Assembly (NCBI RefSeq): GCF_963855985.1
Contig: NC_087091.1
Coordinates: forward strand, 15,630,154 to 15,694,153
From: Ostrinia nubilalis
Lineage: Eukaryota > Arthropoda > Insecta > Lepidoptera > Crambidae
Direction: 5' to 3'
Length of the DNA stretch: 64,000 bases
Of this stretch, positions 11,385-21,426 are shown piece by piece; within the stretch, counting starts at the first letter, position 1; each line of letters starts with the position of its first letter. A program made the position numbers and the translations under genes. The notes under the pieces are model-generated. The model had not been told where the DNA came from and ran no database searches. It saw only the letters and a list, made by a program, of their open reading frames with translations.

Positions 11385-12824
11385 GAACTAGCGGCCGCCC
11401 GTGACTTCGTACGTGTAGATCCCGTTTTACCCCCTTAGGGATGGAGTTTCGTAAAATCTGCTCTTAGTGAGCACCTACATTCTAAAAGGAGCCCCCATGC
11501 AAAATTTGAAACTCTTAGCACTTGTAGTTTCTGAGATTTCGTGATGAGTGAGTGAGTCACGGCCGAATACTGAAACACTACTCAAATCTGTCACTCAGCT
11601 GACGGGCTCCTAAATTTAAGTATCCTTCAATTTTAAATGGTATTTTCAAACGCCACTCAACGGATTTGAAGCCGTGATCAGCTAAGCAGCTCTCAAATGT
11701 TTACTTAATGGCAACATTTAGCAAAAAAAGTACGTTTTCATTTACACAGATGATAACTTTACGTTTTTTATCCATTACACGCAGCATCGTTTGGTTATGT
11801 ATTGTCTTTTATGGAAATATACTCAATCAACTTAACATAGAACAGTTTATTTTTAGTTTCTATTATATTATATAAATCTCGTTTTATCATATAAAAAAAT
11901 TAATGCTTGCATGCAATGCAATTATTTAATTAAAAAAATAATTTTAAAGGTGATACTTTTTATTGTTGAAATCTATTAAGTGGCGATCGTGGACCGAAAC
12001 GTAACCACAATTGACAATTATCATTGTTGACAGAGCATCAAATTGACAAATCAACAACTCTTGGAAATACTGCTATGCGATGTCCCCTTATTCCTCAGAA
12101 ATAGGCATGTTTATGTCAAGCGATTTCATAGCAGCTATTTTGGTTGTTACTTCGTGCACTATACGATGCACAGTTGGCTGTTAGATGTGGAAGATATCAC
12201 CTAGTACACGTTCATAACTTCCCGTTGCGTAGAAGAGTAGGGTTATAATAAGTGTTTGGTCCACTGGTTGTATGGCGTTTGGTGCGAGGTTTCAAAGAGC
12301 TTCCAAATTATGAATCCAGAAACAACACCGTTTCTTTAGAGACGCGGAATCTCGCTCGGAATTGCATGTCATTATAATAATATTTTTCAATAGCGTTCAG
12401 CCTTATTGCGTTCCTGCGATTAGATCTAGGTATTTCCTCGAGGCTCGAAAGAAATGATAACGATGACACACATTATTTACCACTATTTAGGTCGTTTTAG
12501 GTATAGCAATAGGATTTAAGATACCGCGCAAGCACTCTCAAATTTAACAGCTGCTTAAGACGATTTGACAGTTGTTTGAGTAATGCTTAGCGTTGAATGG
12601 CGTTTCAGTATGCGAAAATTCATTTAAGTGGCGTTTGAGTGCAACTTAATTTGAGAGGTGCTTAAAAATTGAGAACTGCTCAGATATTGTTTTGAGTATG
12701 CGAAATGTAAGTTTAGGAGCTGCTTAACTATTTGAGAAGCCGTCAAATATTTAAATGGCGTTTCAGTATTCGGCCGTCAGTCAGTCAAGCACTCAGTGAC
12801 CTTTCGCTTTTATAGATATAGATT
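11385..12824 (+). mobile_element. Retroposon 3' tail interrupted by transposon copy 2
   Basis: GCGGCCGCCCGTGACTTCG begins near 11388 and the tail continues to GTGAGTGAGTCA at 11559. It resumes after the insert as TCAGTCAGTCAAGC with CACTCAGTGACCTTTCGC. The interrupted GTCA repeat shows the insertion point. Confidence 0.75.
11560..12776 (+). mobile_element. 1.2 kb TIR transposon, copy 2
   Basis: Same TIRs (CGGCCGAATACTGAAAC) as copy 1 and in the same orientation, with TCA on both sides as target duplication. It differs from copy 1 by scattered substitutions and small indels. It is inserted inside an older retroposon tail and ends 91 bp before Spätzle exon A. Confidence 0.88.
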
Positions 12825-12867
12825 TGAATTATTTTAAATTAGAACCTTATTGTTGTTATTGTTGCAG

Positions 12868-13013
12868 TTGATCTGGAGCATAGCGCGCAGTGGCGACGGC
12901 TACAGCTGTCCTTACGGGCAGAGCTGCGCCTTCGAGCCTGCGCCTCCTGGTCGCGCGCCGCCTTGCGCCCAACCTGGCCTGACATACTGCGTGCACCCGG
13001 AGCCCTATCCTGA
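12868..13013 (+). CDS. Spätzle-family exon A: prodomain cysteine motif
   Basis: The acceptor is a pyrimidine-rich tract ending TTGCAG and the donor is GA/GTAAG. Entry is phase 0 and two bases (GA) carry over. It encodes SCPYGQSC, then [12 protein letters not shown] and HPEPYPE: four cysteines typical of the conserved N-terminal part of Spätzle-3/4/NT1-type prodomains. It lies 91 bp after the end of a 1.2 kb transposon. A diverged second copy of its 3' half follows in the next intron. Confidence 0.85.
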
Positions 13014-16000
13014 GTAAGACCACTTTCAACCTTATTCCCTCATCTTAGAGACAACTAGACCTGGTGACCTGCTACACCTTCGAGCGTGAGCTCCCGCCGC
13101 CCTGGGTGCAGCCCGGCCTGACCTACTGCGTGCACCCGGAGCCCTACCCTGACTGAGACCATAATCAACCATTTTTTCTCAACTTTTTTCATTCTTCGTT
13201 TTGCCTCTGTCAATCAAGAGAGGGTGATAAATCGTGCTCCGGCCCAATTGGTCTAATGTTGATGATCGTATGCATTTTATGGTAACAGACTAGTGAATAG
13301 CACCCGGTAACCAAGGACTTAGAGCTTACCCAAAAAAAGTGTTTCGACACACAGACTGTCCTGGCGTCGTAGACCCTAATTAATGGGAAAGGGCTAGGGC
13401 AAAGAAGAAGAAGATTAAAAGCTAGGTGTCTGACTTTGTAGCTATAGACATTGCTTAAGTTTAACGTAGCTTCTGAAGTACGGAAGAATGTTTCTTTAAA
13501 AAAATAAAGTTAGAAAAAGTGTGTACGAGTTGGTACCTTACATAATTGGGAAAGTCTTTCCTTGTGTGTTCCATTTGGGAATTGATGTTAAGATTGGCAG
13601 AATCAAACTCTCTTACAGCTGATCCCCCAATGTTTTTCAAATCACTCCATATCATTCCAGATACATCATCAGGCAGCTGATAGAAGCGGGACAGTACGAC
13701 ATCCGGACCCTTCTCTCCGACGAGAGCCGGGACGACTTCAACGCGAACAAGAAGCCTGAGTACCCGTACGGGTACGGGCCCAACTCGCTGCCTCACGTCG
13801 ACCAGATCTCACTCGTCAACGACCCTATATACCCTAAGGACTATAACACTAAGTTCCATAATAGGTATAATCATGGTGAGTAAGAGAAAATTTTAACTAT
13901 AGAAATAAAATTACAAAGTCCCAAAAAGATTCCTAAATTCAAAAGAGGAACATTTCCGTAGAGAGATCAGTTATGATCCTTGTGGTCCTGTAAGTTGCTT
14001 AGTTCTATCATGGAATTTGTTGTGGCCCTCTTACCAATACTTCTACAGACAATCATTATGATTTTCCTGATTAAATTACGACCGGAAAAATACTATTAAT
14101 ATTAATTTATCTAGCATACCATAACCTTACGCCGAACAGAAATGAGGCACTTTAAAGACGAATTTTAAATAAATTTTTGCTTCTGCTGATCGTTTATTAC
14201 TGCATCTGCTAACTTTGGAGCAAATAATGTTGATCTTTGAAGTTTCAATTTAACTATTATTCAACTGTTTTCCAGAAATCTTCAACCAAAAGACACCTCT
14301 TCAACCACCTTCACCAGTTGACCCATCGCCCTACAATATCAACGCGTACCAGTCCTCCAACTTCTCCAAATTCGGCTTTCAAGGGTACCAGCAGACCGGG
14401 CAAGGGTACATCAACCCGGCGTTAAACCAGTACGACAGCGAGTACAACAAGAAGGTCTTCAGGCAGAACAGCTTGAGCGCTACGTTGGGGTACAACCCGA
14501 ATTTGTACGATACACAGAACGGGTACAACTACCAAGCTCCTGAGTGGTTCAGGCAGGCGTCGAGTGGCGTGACGCAGTACAATCCTAATGAATGGTGGAA
14601 GTGAGTATTTATATTATTTTCTGTAATTTGCTCTATATTTTTCAACATGTCTACTTGTGATCATAACGCCTTGTCAGGAGACTCTCGTCAATTCACAAAC
14701 ATTATTATGAGGTCTCACAGTGCGCGTGGAAGCACAGGGTGACACATGAACCAATCACAGAGCTCTATTCAACGCTGTGCGTTTGATTTGCTGCTTCACA
14801 TTAGCAAGCATCGTTTGTGAATACGGGCGTCTAATTCAAGACCTGTAATCGCCAAGTTACTTTTATGTGCCTTGTGTCATCATATTTTGAAACACTGAAG
14901 TCTTGAAAAGGCATTATCCTATTATCTTAAAGGAAATTGATATCAAAACTTTCCATCCATTTACCTATAGTGCTTTTTCCTTAAACACACTCAAAATGTT
15001 TTCATTAGACTTTATAATCTGACAGTGTAACTTTTAATTATTAGGACGGGATTGCTACCATGTACCTTAATTTTGAGTTTCCGATATTTCGGCACTGTTG
15101 CAAGCGCCATGATCACGGAGTAACTGAGGAAACTTTCATGGAGGTACATGGTAGCAATCCCGTCAAGAAATTTTTTATGCATAACAAGGCAGGTATTTCA
15201 CCACAATCGCACCTGATGTGAAGTGGGATGCAGTCTAGGATAGTACATTATCTGCCCTGTAAGTGCCCATTCACTCTCGCCTTGAAAAGGCCCGGATTAT
15301 AGTCTTCGGGAAAGACAGCAGCAGGCAACGAATTCCAGTCCCTAGCTGTTCGCTATTAATTATTATGTTAGTGAAAGTTTAAAACAATATAGTGTAACTT
15401 TGAGTTGTTCATTCCACTTCATCCTCTCAAAAATCAAACCTACCGTTCCAGGTACATATCGCCATCTCGCTCCGACGTGACCGTAGAGCGTTCCGTCTCG
15501 TTCCCCGCTAGGACGATGGTGCAGGTCGCGCGGCGCCGGCGCAATGCTGAACTGGTGCAGGAGTCGGCGAAACGCACGCTGACTGGGGCAGAGGCGCTGA
15601 GGATAGCGCTGGGGCTGGCTAGGTATGTTTTATGAAGAAGTTTTACAAGAATCTGGGCTCCGAAAAAATCTAAAAACAAAACACTTGTATTTAACACATT
15701 TTTGACACTAAAAATAACAAAAAAAGATTTTTATAACTACTGGACTTTGAACCAGGACTATGAAATAACGAAGACAGGGTGTTAGTCTTCTTGAAAGCTG
15801 TGATCGTTTAGTAGGCTTCTCCCTCCACCTGTCAATACCCAAGTAGCGGTCAGCACCTTAAAAACAGGCAGCAATAAATTGAATTTGAAAATTGAATTGA
15901 AGGATTAAATTATATAAATTATTGTCTCTTCATAAAAATTCAACGCTTTTTTTAATACCTTCATGAGTTATTTTCATAACCTCTATAATTTATGTCTGAG

Positions 16001-18006
16001 ACCAAGTGAAATAAGTACTATGTAGTTACCTACTTATGTTCGTATTTTAACTGAAAAATCTTGAGTTCATCAAGTTAAACCCAGAGATAGGTGTGGGAAC
16101 ATTCTTGTAGTATTTCTGCGAAAGAGGTAGCGACTATCAGCCAGGTCAGATCAGGTAATTAACCTTTGCAACAAATGGCCAGGCTTAGTCATTATATTGA
16201 AATCTAACTAGTGTTTTGCTAATTACAAAGATCAGACACTATGTAGATCCATAATCTCGGAACTAATTGGTTTTTAATTCCAGCCACTGTCAGACTACGC
16301 TCTGTAGAGAATGTTAAATGATAGCACTGTATTAAATCAGACTCTATAATTATTATCATTTAACGCGCTTTTTCTGGTCCGGAGGGGTAAATTTATTTAG
16401 GCGAGAACTCAGGCATGTAGTACTATACAATTTCCAGGGAAGGCAGCAGCCCTCCTCTGGGTACTAGGTATAATCATGACCACGTGTGCATGAAAATGAG
16501 TGCAATAACAAACGCAGCTAGCGAAAAACCTGTAGGCATTGCAAGAAAAAAAAAGATTCTGTAAAATCAAACAATAGCCAATCTGTAAGTGAGACAAGAA
16601 GTGTAATAAAATTCAGCTAAATCAATATGCTTTCAAAGCGGGCATTTTCTTCTTCAGCCACGTGTGTCGCAATATCATCAGTCCAACATTGTTTTAGTGA
16701 CATTTTTCACCCCCAAAGCGCAGAGACGACGGCGGAACGGTCCCGAAGGCAGGCGGCCGGCGCACAGGAACTGTGTCAGACGCGCACAGAGTACATCACG
16801 CCACGGGCCGCTCTCAACAACAAGGGCAGCTGGCGGTACGTCGTCAACATGCCCGACAACATGACGCAGCTCGTGCGAGCCGAGATCTGCACGTGAGTAC
16901 ACGCACCTATGCATGCGCGAGTACACGCACCTATGCATGCGCGAGTACACGCACCTATGCATGCGCGAGAACACGCACCTATGCATACGCGAGTACACGC
17001 ACCCATGCATGCGTGCGCCATGCGTGCAATACGGACACGAAAGCACCGCTTTTTCCCAGCGAGTCACACCCAAACTACTAACACTGTTACTCGTTGGAAA
17101 AAATACTGAGAAAAATTCCCATCCAGTCATCATCATCATAAACATGAAGTATGTACCTTCAATATCAGGATTTAGAGATTTCATTATAAAGAAACCATAC
17201 AAAATACATTAAAAATCAAAATAATTAAGTAATCTACACTTACAGTAAGAAAATACAGGTTAACGAGTGAGGGTGTGACTGGATGAGATTGTTTTTCGAT
17301 CTTTTTCCCAAAGAGTAACAGTGTTACTCGTTTGGTGTGACTCGTTAGGAACTAGGGAACAAGCGGAAAGAAAAGAAAGCCGCTACATACGCACGTTTGC
17401 GCACACATAAACGCAAAAGTTTTGAACCCTAAACTATAAAATAATTTGACTAGGAAGGTTTTTTTAATCTCTACATTACAATAATAATTTTATTTGATCC
17501 TCTTCTAACTTGTAGGTATACCTATTAAAATTATTTGAATAGCTCGATGGAGTGCTCAATCAGTTGACCAACGTTCGTGTATTGAATTAACAAGCAGCTG
17601 CACTGTTCTCTGAAGTTATCACCTGCCTCCATTTAAGATTTGAGAATTAGCTCCATCTAGTGAGCATTGCTGGAAATACAATTACTTCATAAAGCGCCAT
17701 CTATTAATGAATAGCAGCAACTTTGTTAATGTATCATGATGTATCCACGATTGTTTCGATACCGTGCTCTATGACTTATGTTAGGTTTTTAAAAACCTTT
17801 TAACTTATTTTTTTCTAAAAAAAAATTTCAGGTCGTCGCAGTGCAGCGGGCTTTGCACAGTGCCACCAGGCTACAACTCTCGGTGTGAGCAAAAGTACAT
17901 TCAGAAACGGTTGGTGGCGCTAGAGTCGAGTGGCCAGTCTCTTTACACTGACTTATTTTGGATCCCCAGCTGTTGCCAATGTACTATTATCCCGAATAAC
18001 CAGTGA
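12868..18006 (+). CDS. Spätzle-family secreted cysteine-knot ligand (partial, 3' six exons)
   Basis: Spätzle proteins are secreted pro-ligands. Proteolysis releases a C-terminal cystine-knot dimer that binds Toll receptors, in immunity, patterning or neurotrophic signalling. Six exons (12868-13013, 13661-13875, 14276-14600, 15452-15622, 16719-16892, 17832-18006) join with GT-AG junctions in consistent phase and give 401 codons plus TGA. The order is: a cysteine-containing prodomain motif (PPCAQPG, TYC); a Tyr/Asn/Gln-rich linker; basic RRRR; a furin-type RSRR; then 105 residues with eight cysteines, including [10 protein letters not shown], a [16 protein letters not shown] stretch and a terminal CCQC. 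The 105-residue length fits the C-106 fragment known for Drosophila Spätzle. The C-terminus most resembles neurotrophin-1/Spätzle-2 to my memory, but Spätzle-3 and -4 are not excluded, so no paralogue symbol is given. The first in-window exon begins at a splice acceptor in phase 0. The start codon and signal peptide are therefore missing. Confidence 0.9.
13049..13156 (+). pseudogene. Duplicate of Spätzle exon A, donor site lost
   Basis: This stretch, about 146 bp downstream of exon A, repeats its 3' half: CYTFE for CAFE, then [13 protein letters not shown]. It carries an in-frame 9-nt deletion and a Cys-to-Trp change (PPW for PPC). The donor GAGTAAG of exon A has become GACTGAG, so the GT is gone and the frame reads straight into TGA at 13154. 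Upstream there is a plausible acceptor (TTCCCTCATCTTAG) from which the frame stays open for 35 codons in the same phase as exon A. It is probably a dead tandem exon duplicate. An alternative terminal exon giving a truncated prodomain is possible but no nearby poly(A) signal was seen. Confidence 0.75.
13661..13875 (+). CDS. Spätzle-family exon B: conserved prodomain segment
   Basis: Acceptor ATCATTCCAG, donor G/GTGAGT; phase 2 in and phase 1 out. It encodes [18 protein letters not shown] and SDESRDDF, a helical LIE...DIRTLL..DESRDDF pattern that follows the cysteine motif in Spätzle-3/4/NT1-type prodomains. A Tyr/Pro/Gly stretch follows ([13 protein letters not shown]). The coding strand is clear because the opposite-strand frame through this exon has no family resemblance. 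Confidence 0.85.
14276..14600 (+). CDS. Spätzle-family exon C: Tyr/Asn/Gln-rich linker
   Basis: Acceptor CTGTTTTCCAG, donor GGAA/GTGAGT; phase 1 in, phase 2 out. About 108 residues are rich in Tyr, Asn, Gln and Pro (for example [12 protein letters not shown] and [12 protein letters not shown]) and contain no cysteine. This looks like a flexible, poorly conserved pro-region linker, which varies in length between Spätzle paralogues. It ends NPNEWWK across the junction. Confidence 0.8.
14687..14831 (-). mobile_element. GTATTCACAAACGAT MITE, copy 2
   Basis: Uninterrupted copy in the intron after Spätzle exon C. It ends TCGTTTGTGAATACGGGCG and starts ATTCACAAACATTATTATG. Confidence 0.75.
15045..15164. 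mobile_element. Short inverted-end element in Spätzle intron
   Basis: The left end GACGGGATTGCTACCATGTA is mirrored by TACATGGTAGCAATCCCGTC. The inside carries CCGATATTTCGGCACTG and GCCATGATCACGG, a sequence I associate with dispersed lepidopteran repeats. Confidence 0.65.
15215..15350 (-). mobile_element. LINE 3' coding fragment
   Basis: Minus-strand reading gives a [14 protein letters not shown] stretch, as in the better copy at 29845. It has stops and is a remnant. Confidence 0.6.
15452..15622 (+). CDS. Spätzle-family exon D: basic pro-region
   Basis: Acceptor CTACCGTTCCAG, donor GCTAG/GTATG; phase 2 in, phase 2 out. It encodes [19 protein letters not shown], then [17 protein letters not shown]. 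The RRRR run is a possible secondary proprotein-convertase site, upstream of the better RSRR site in the next exon. No cysteines. Confidence 0.82.
16719..16892 (+). CDS. Spätzle-family exon E: furin site and start of cystine knot
   Basis: The acceptor is CCCCCAAAG/C; the next AG, 5 bp downstream, breaks the frame. Phase 2 in, phase 2 out. It encodes [15 protein letters not shown]. Cleavage after RSRR would give a mature chain whose first cysteine is residue 9. The rest ([20 protein letters not shown], then AEIC) is the first beta-strand region of the knot. The donor AC/GTGAGT is followed immediately by a 24-bp minisatellite. Confidence 0.88.
16895..17014. repeat. 24-bp minisatellite, five units, at a 5' splice site
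   Basis: Five adjacent units of exactly 24 bp (core GAGTACACGCACC then TATGCATGCGC) start at intron base +3, directly after the GT donor of the Spätzle exon E. Units 1-3 are identical; units 4 and 5 carry two differences each. Because 24 is divisible by three, the array stays open in several frames on both strands and creates spurious His/Ala/Arg-rich ORFs. Confidence 0.92.
17056..17350. mobile_element. Inverted-repeat MITE in the last Spätzle intron
   Basis: The ends are reverse complements over roughly 70 bp with mismatches. The left arm has GCGAGTCACACCCAAAC followed by AACACTGTTACTCGTTGG and ends near CATCCAGTCA. The right arm is the reverse complement of the same order. No ORF for a transposase is visible, so it is non-autonomous. 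Confidence 0.65.
17832..18006 (+). CDS. Spätzle-family exon F: C-terminal cystine knot and stop
   Basis: The acceptor is a T-rich tract ending ATTTCAG; phase 2 in; TGA at 18004-18006. It encodes [35 protein letters not shown] and [17 protein letters not shown], the diagnostic C-terminus of the family. It contains six of the eight mature-domain cysteines. This exon alone justifies the family call. Confidence 0.92.
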
Positions 18007-18065
18007 TTAGGTTAATATAAATATTAACATCCTTGTGTTGTGATTTTGTTTCTTTTGTAACTTAC

Positions 18066-18071
18066 AATAAA
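18066..18071 (+). terminator. Candidate poly(A) signal of the Spätzle-family gene
   Basis: AATAAA occurs 60 bp after the stop codon. Further AATAAA hexamers lie at 18880-18885 and 18982-18987, so the 3' end could be proximal or about 0.9 kb longer. Confidence 0.4.
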
Positions 18072-19593
18072 ATTAGTTAAGAATAGTGACGCTACTCGCC
18101 GCTAGATGGCGGTTTACGCTGTGAATCTTTATTTTTGCCAGCATTAAAATTCAAACCACTGCCTTTTTATTATTATTTTACTTAGTTAAAAAGAATAACT
18201 AAAGATGATGCATTATCATGACGGATTTCGTTTTTTACATACTAATATTTTTCAAAAATGACTTACTTGTACCAAAGCGATTGCAAACTATTACGAATAA
18301 ATGTTTATTTATTGTATCATCCGAATGATCATTACAGTAAAATAGTTTAAAATATTTGGATAGATCATTTAAAACCTAACAGTTCCTTCATAATTGAAAG
18401 AGTGATAGTTTTTACAAATTGTGTACATTATGGCAATCGCCAAATTATTGTCTACACAATTTATAGTAGGAAAAAATTTGAGGTCTCAAATGCAGATTAA
18501 TTGATTAATATAAATAAACAGTGGAAAAATGTGCACGTTAAATCTCCGAGAAACAGCAATATTTATACACACTTTTAGAAACATCAATTTAAATCAATTT
18601 TTGGCCTCAAATAAAAAACCAACTTTTATCCTAAAGGCAGAGTATTATAATTAATTTTATATAAGCGTATGTAAGGCCTCCATAACCAAGTATTAATATT
18701 TTAATTGAATTATTGTAAATATTAGCTTTAAGTGTGTAAAAACTGGTTATTTGCTAGTTATTTAATATTAAAATAATAGTTAGGTACTACAATATTGCAA
18801 TGCTTAGATTTATACGTCTTAAGAGGCTTTTTTCATTAGAAAAATCTATGTTTCTTTCTTGCAACATTTTTCTAAATGTAATAAACATTCCAACATATTT
18901 TTTTGTAAAATAACAACATATAAATAATTTAAGCAGTTGTTAATAAACCCACATCTCCTAACTGTTCCCATCACGGCCATTAATAAATAAAAATGTTACC
19001 TATATGTGTTTTATTTATTTTATTGGTCCTTCCAACGATCTCGCAAAAAATGTCTTGAAAATAATGCCATTTTAAAAATAATTTAAAACTAAAATATAAA
19101 TAAAATATTATTGAAGTCAAATTAATAAGACTATAGATTAACTGAAAACTTAGATGTTAGTGACATAGCATTATTATAAGTACAATCTTTTGGGATGGGA
19201 ATCGAACTTGGTCTAGATTGAATACTCGTAGGCAGGCCTAATCTATAGTATATTTTTCAAGCCAAGTGAGTGTATTTAATCAATCATATCAAGTTATTTT
19301 TATTTCCTTAGCTCTCCTAAAACTTCTTAGCTTTCCTTCGATAGCATGAGCTTTCGTAATGCGCGTAAAAAGCTCTTCAGACTCGTAAGTTTTTCCAGAA
19401 ATAGTTACTAACATACTCGTATTAATATAGGTCCTTAATAAATATGTAGTACAAACACTTGCAAGTACAATGAGTATAACATCAAGAGACCAATGAAAGG
19501 TACGGAGTTAAGACCTCAGCTTCAAACAATCCCCGCGGAGCTTTAACCGAGCTTACTACTCGTGTGACATGAGGAAGTTTTTTCCCAAACATC
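18072..19593. other. Spätzle 3' flank, AT-rich
   Basis: Possible 3' UTR to about 18.9 kb, then intergenic DNA. No gene recognised. Confidence 0.4.
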
Positions 19594-19737
19594 GCCCGTA
19601 TTCACAAACGATCCTTGCTTAAGTGAAGCAGCAAATCGAACGCACAGCGTTGAATAGAGCTGCGATTGGTTAATGTGTCACCCTGTGCGTCCACGCGCAC
19701 TGTGAGATCTCATAGTAATGTTTGTGAATACGGACGT
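19594..19737 (+). mobile_element. GTATTCACAAACGAT MITE, copy 3
   Basis: Uninterrupted 144-bp copy with ends CCCGTATTCACAAACGATCC and TGTTTGTGAATACGGACG. Confidence 0.75.
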
Positions 19738-20829
19738 AAATGTTTTGTGCCATTAAGTATTCTTTTGTTTATAAAATAAACAACTGACAATCTGCTGGAC
19801 TATAACATGATCGGTGCATGCATCTTAAAAGCTCTACTGTGGCTTTTTCAGTTTCTCATTGCTTCTAAAGGTGAGTATAGACGAAAGCATTTAAAGTAGT
19901 AGTAGAGTTTGTGACAAAACAACGAGCCGCTCTATGAAATGTTTTAGCCAGTTTCACGAACCAAATGTCGTACATTTTACCTGTAGTGTACCATTCGAAA
20001 AAATCATACCCACCAAAGCTCTCACTTAAGCTCTCGCGGTTACTCATTGCCTCTACTGCCAAGTTTAGTACACATTGAAGACAATAAATTGTAAATTCAT
20101 CGAAACCTATGTTCAGTATCAAGCGAATTTCAAGGTAGCATATTTCCCGAGACGAGTTAACGCAGAGGGTGGAAAATCGCCACATCTGGAAGGGATCCGA
20201 GCGACCCTTGCGCACCCTTGGGCTTACGGGCCTACCTTAACAAATTTTCCCTTATCCGTAAACTTGCTATTTATCAATACAACTCCATTTCCTTCGTCGC
20301 ATTCGGATTTATAAGAAAAAGTTAATTTTAGAAAAAAATTGGCAAAAAACAAATGTAATTTTAATAATGACTCTACAAAAGTTGTGCCGTTGAGAAGCTT
20401 TCGTTTCTGGAAATAATCAGCTTTTAATAATAAAATTTTTGTAAGTGGTGGTGGCAATCGAAAGTTTTTTGCAATATTACAGCAATTCGCAATTAACTGA
20501 ATTATTTACTAGAGTATTACTTATGTATTATGACCCGAAATAAAAAAAAGATTAAAAATATTACTTAGTTGTTAATCCCTCAATGCATTAAGACCAATTT
20601 TAATTATTGATATTTTTAACAACTAAGTATAATAAATATTCCTATGGTAATTTTAAAATACAATATATGCATTAAGACAATACAGGAACACCTACGACAT
20701 TTTATCATAACGGAAAACCTCTGCCAGTGCAAATACAATGGATGCTCACACCTAGCGCCAAAACTCGCACTTAAAAATAAAAATTCAAGCAGAAAGTCGC
20801 GCTACGCGTAAAAGTAAAAGAGGAAGCGG
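19738..20829. other. Intergenic, nothing coding recognised
   Basis: A small inverted repeat (ACTTAGTTGTTAA and TTAACAACTAAGT) lies near 20562-20625. The 116-codon minus frame at 19865-20215 has no recognisable domain. Confidence 0.4.
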
Positions 20830-21135
20830 GGAAAAAATCAATGCTTGCGTTTTATGTTCTATGCGTGTGACAGATCGGTTGTCATGGCGACGACGGCAGG
20901 GGAAGCGGTCGCCATCTTTAAAGGTCTTATGTCAAAGCGGGAAATGACAAAATGGCGGTTCTGCTTTCCGCGCAAAGTCGCCCCCGGGCCGCTGCGCTCC
21001 CGGTTACGACTTTTTCGCCCCATAACGTTCTTGTGCGTCGCGAGAGCGAGATAGAAGGTGGGGTAAGGGAGCCAGTAATCGATATTACGCACTTTTGTAG
21101 CAATGAAATTGGCGCGGCACGATGCAAGAACGCGT
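20830..21135. promoter_or_regulatory. Second CpG-rich block, unassigned
   Basis: This stretch carries GTTGTCATGGCGACGACGG, AAAATGGCGG (a Pho/YY1-like ATGGC core), CCCCCGGGCCGCTGCGCTCC and repeated GAGAGCGAG. It could be an insect promoter or a transposon end. No exon joined to it was recognised on either strand. Confidence 0.3.
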
Positions 21136-21426
21136 TTCGCACGCGTTGCAATCTTTCTTGAATATTTAGATGTTGCTAACAATTTACGTAATTTTTGTCA
21201 GTATGTTTATAATTTTGACATATTTTTAAAAAATTAAAGATCATAAATGACTTATATAGAGTTTTAAAATTACTATGCAGTGTAAATAAGATAGAGAACA
21301 TAACGTTTTTACAATTTAAACTGTAATTAATGATATGCCACTCGCCAGATGTTGTGTTATGATGGAAATTTGATAAATAATGACTTTAGAACATAAAATG
21401 AGTAATTCGTTCTTGTGGGTGGTGAA

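Noticed and set aside
16678..17202. 174-codon minus-strand ORF with MHRCVYSR repeats
   Set aside because: The repeat is the antisense translation of the 24-bp minisatellite and overlaps a real + strand Spätzle exon.
19197..19250. tRNA-like GGGAATCGAAC stretch
   Set aside because: Only a box-B-like match; no cloverleaf.
19865..20215. 116-codon minus-strand ORF
   Set aside because: No recognisable family, no splice-linked partner; treated as chance.
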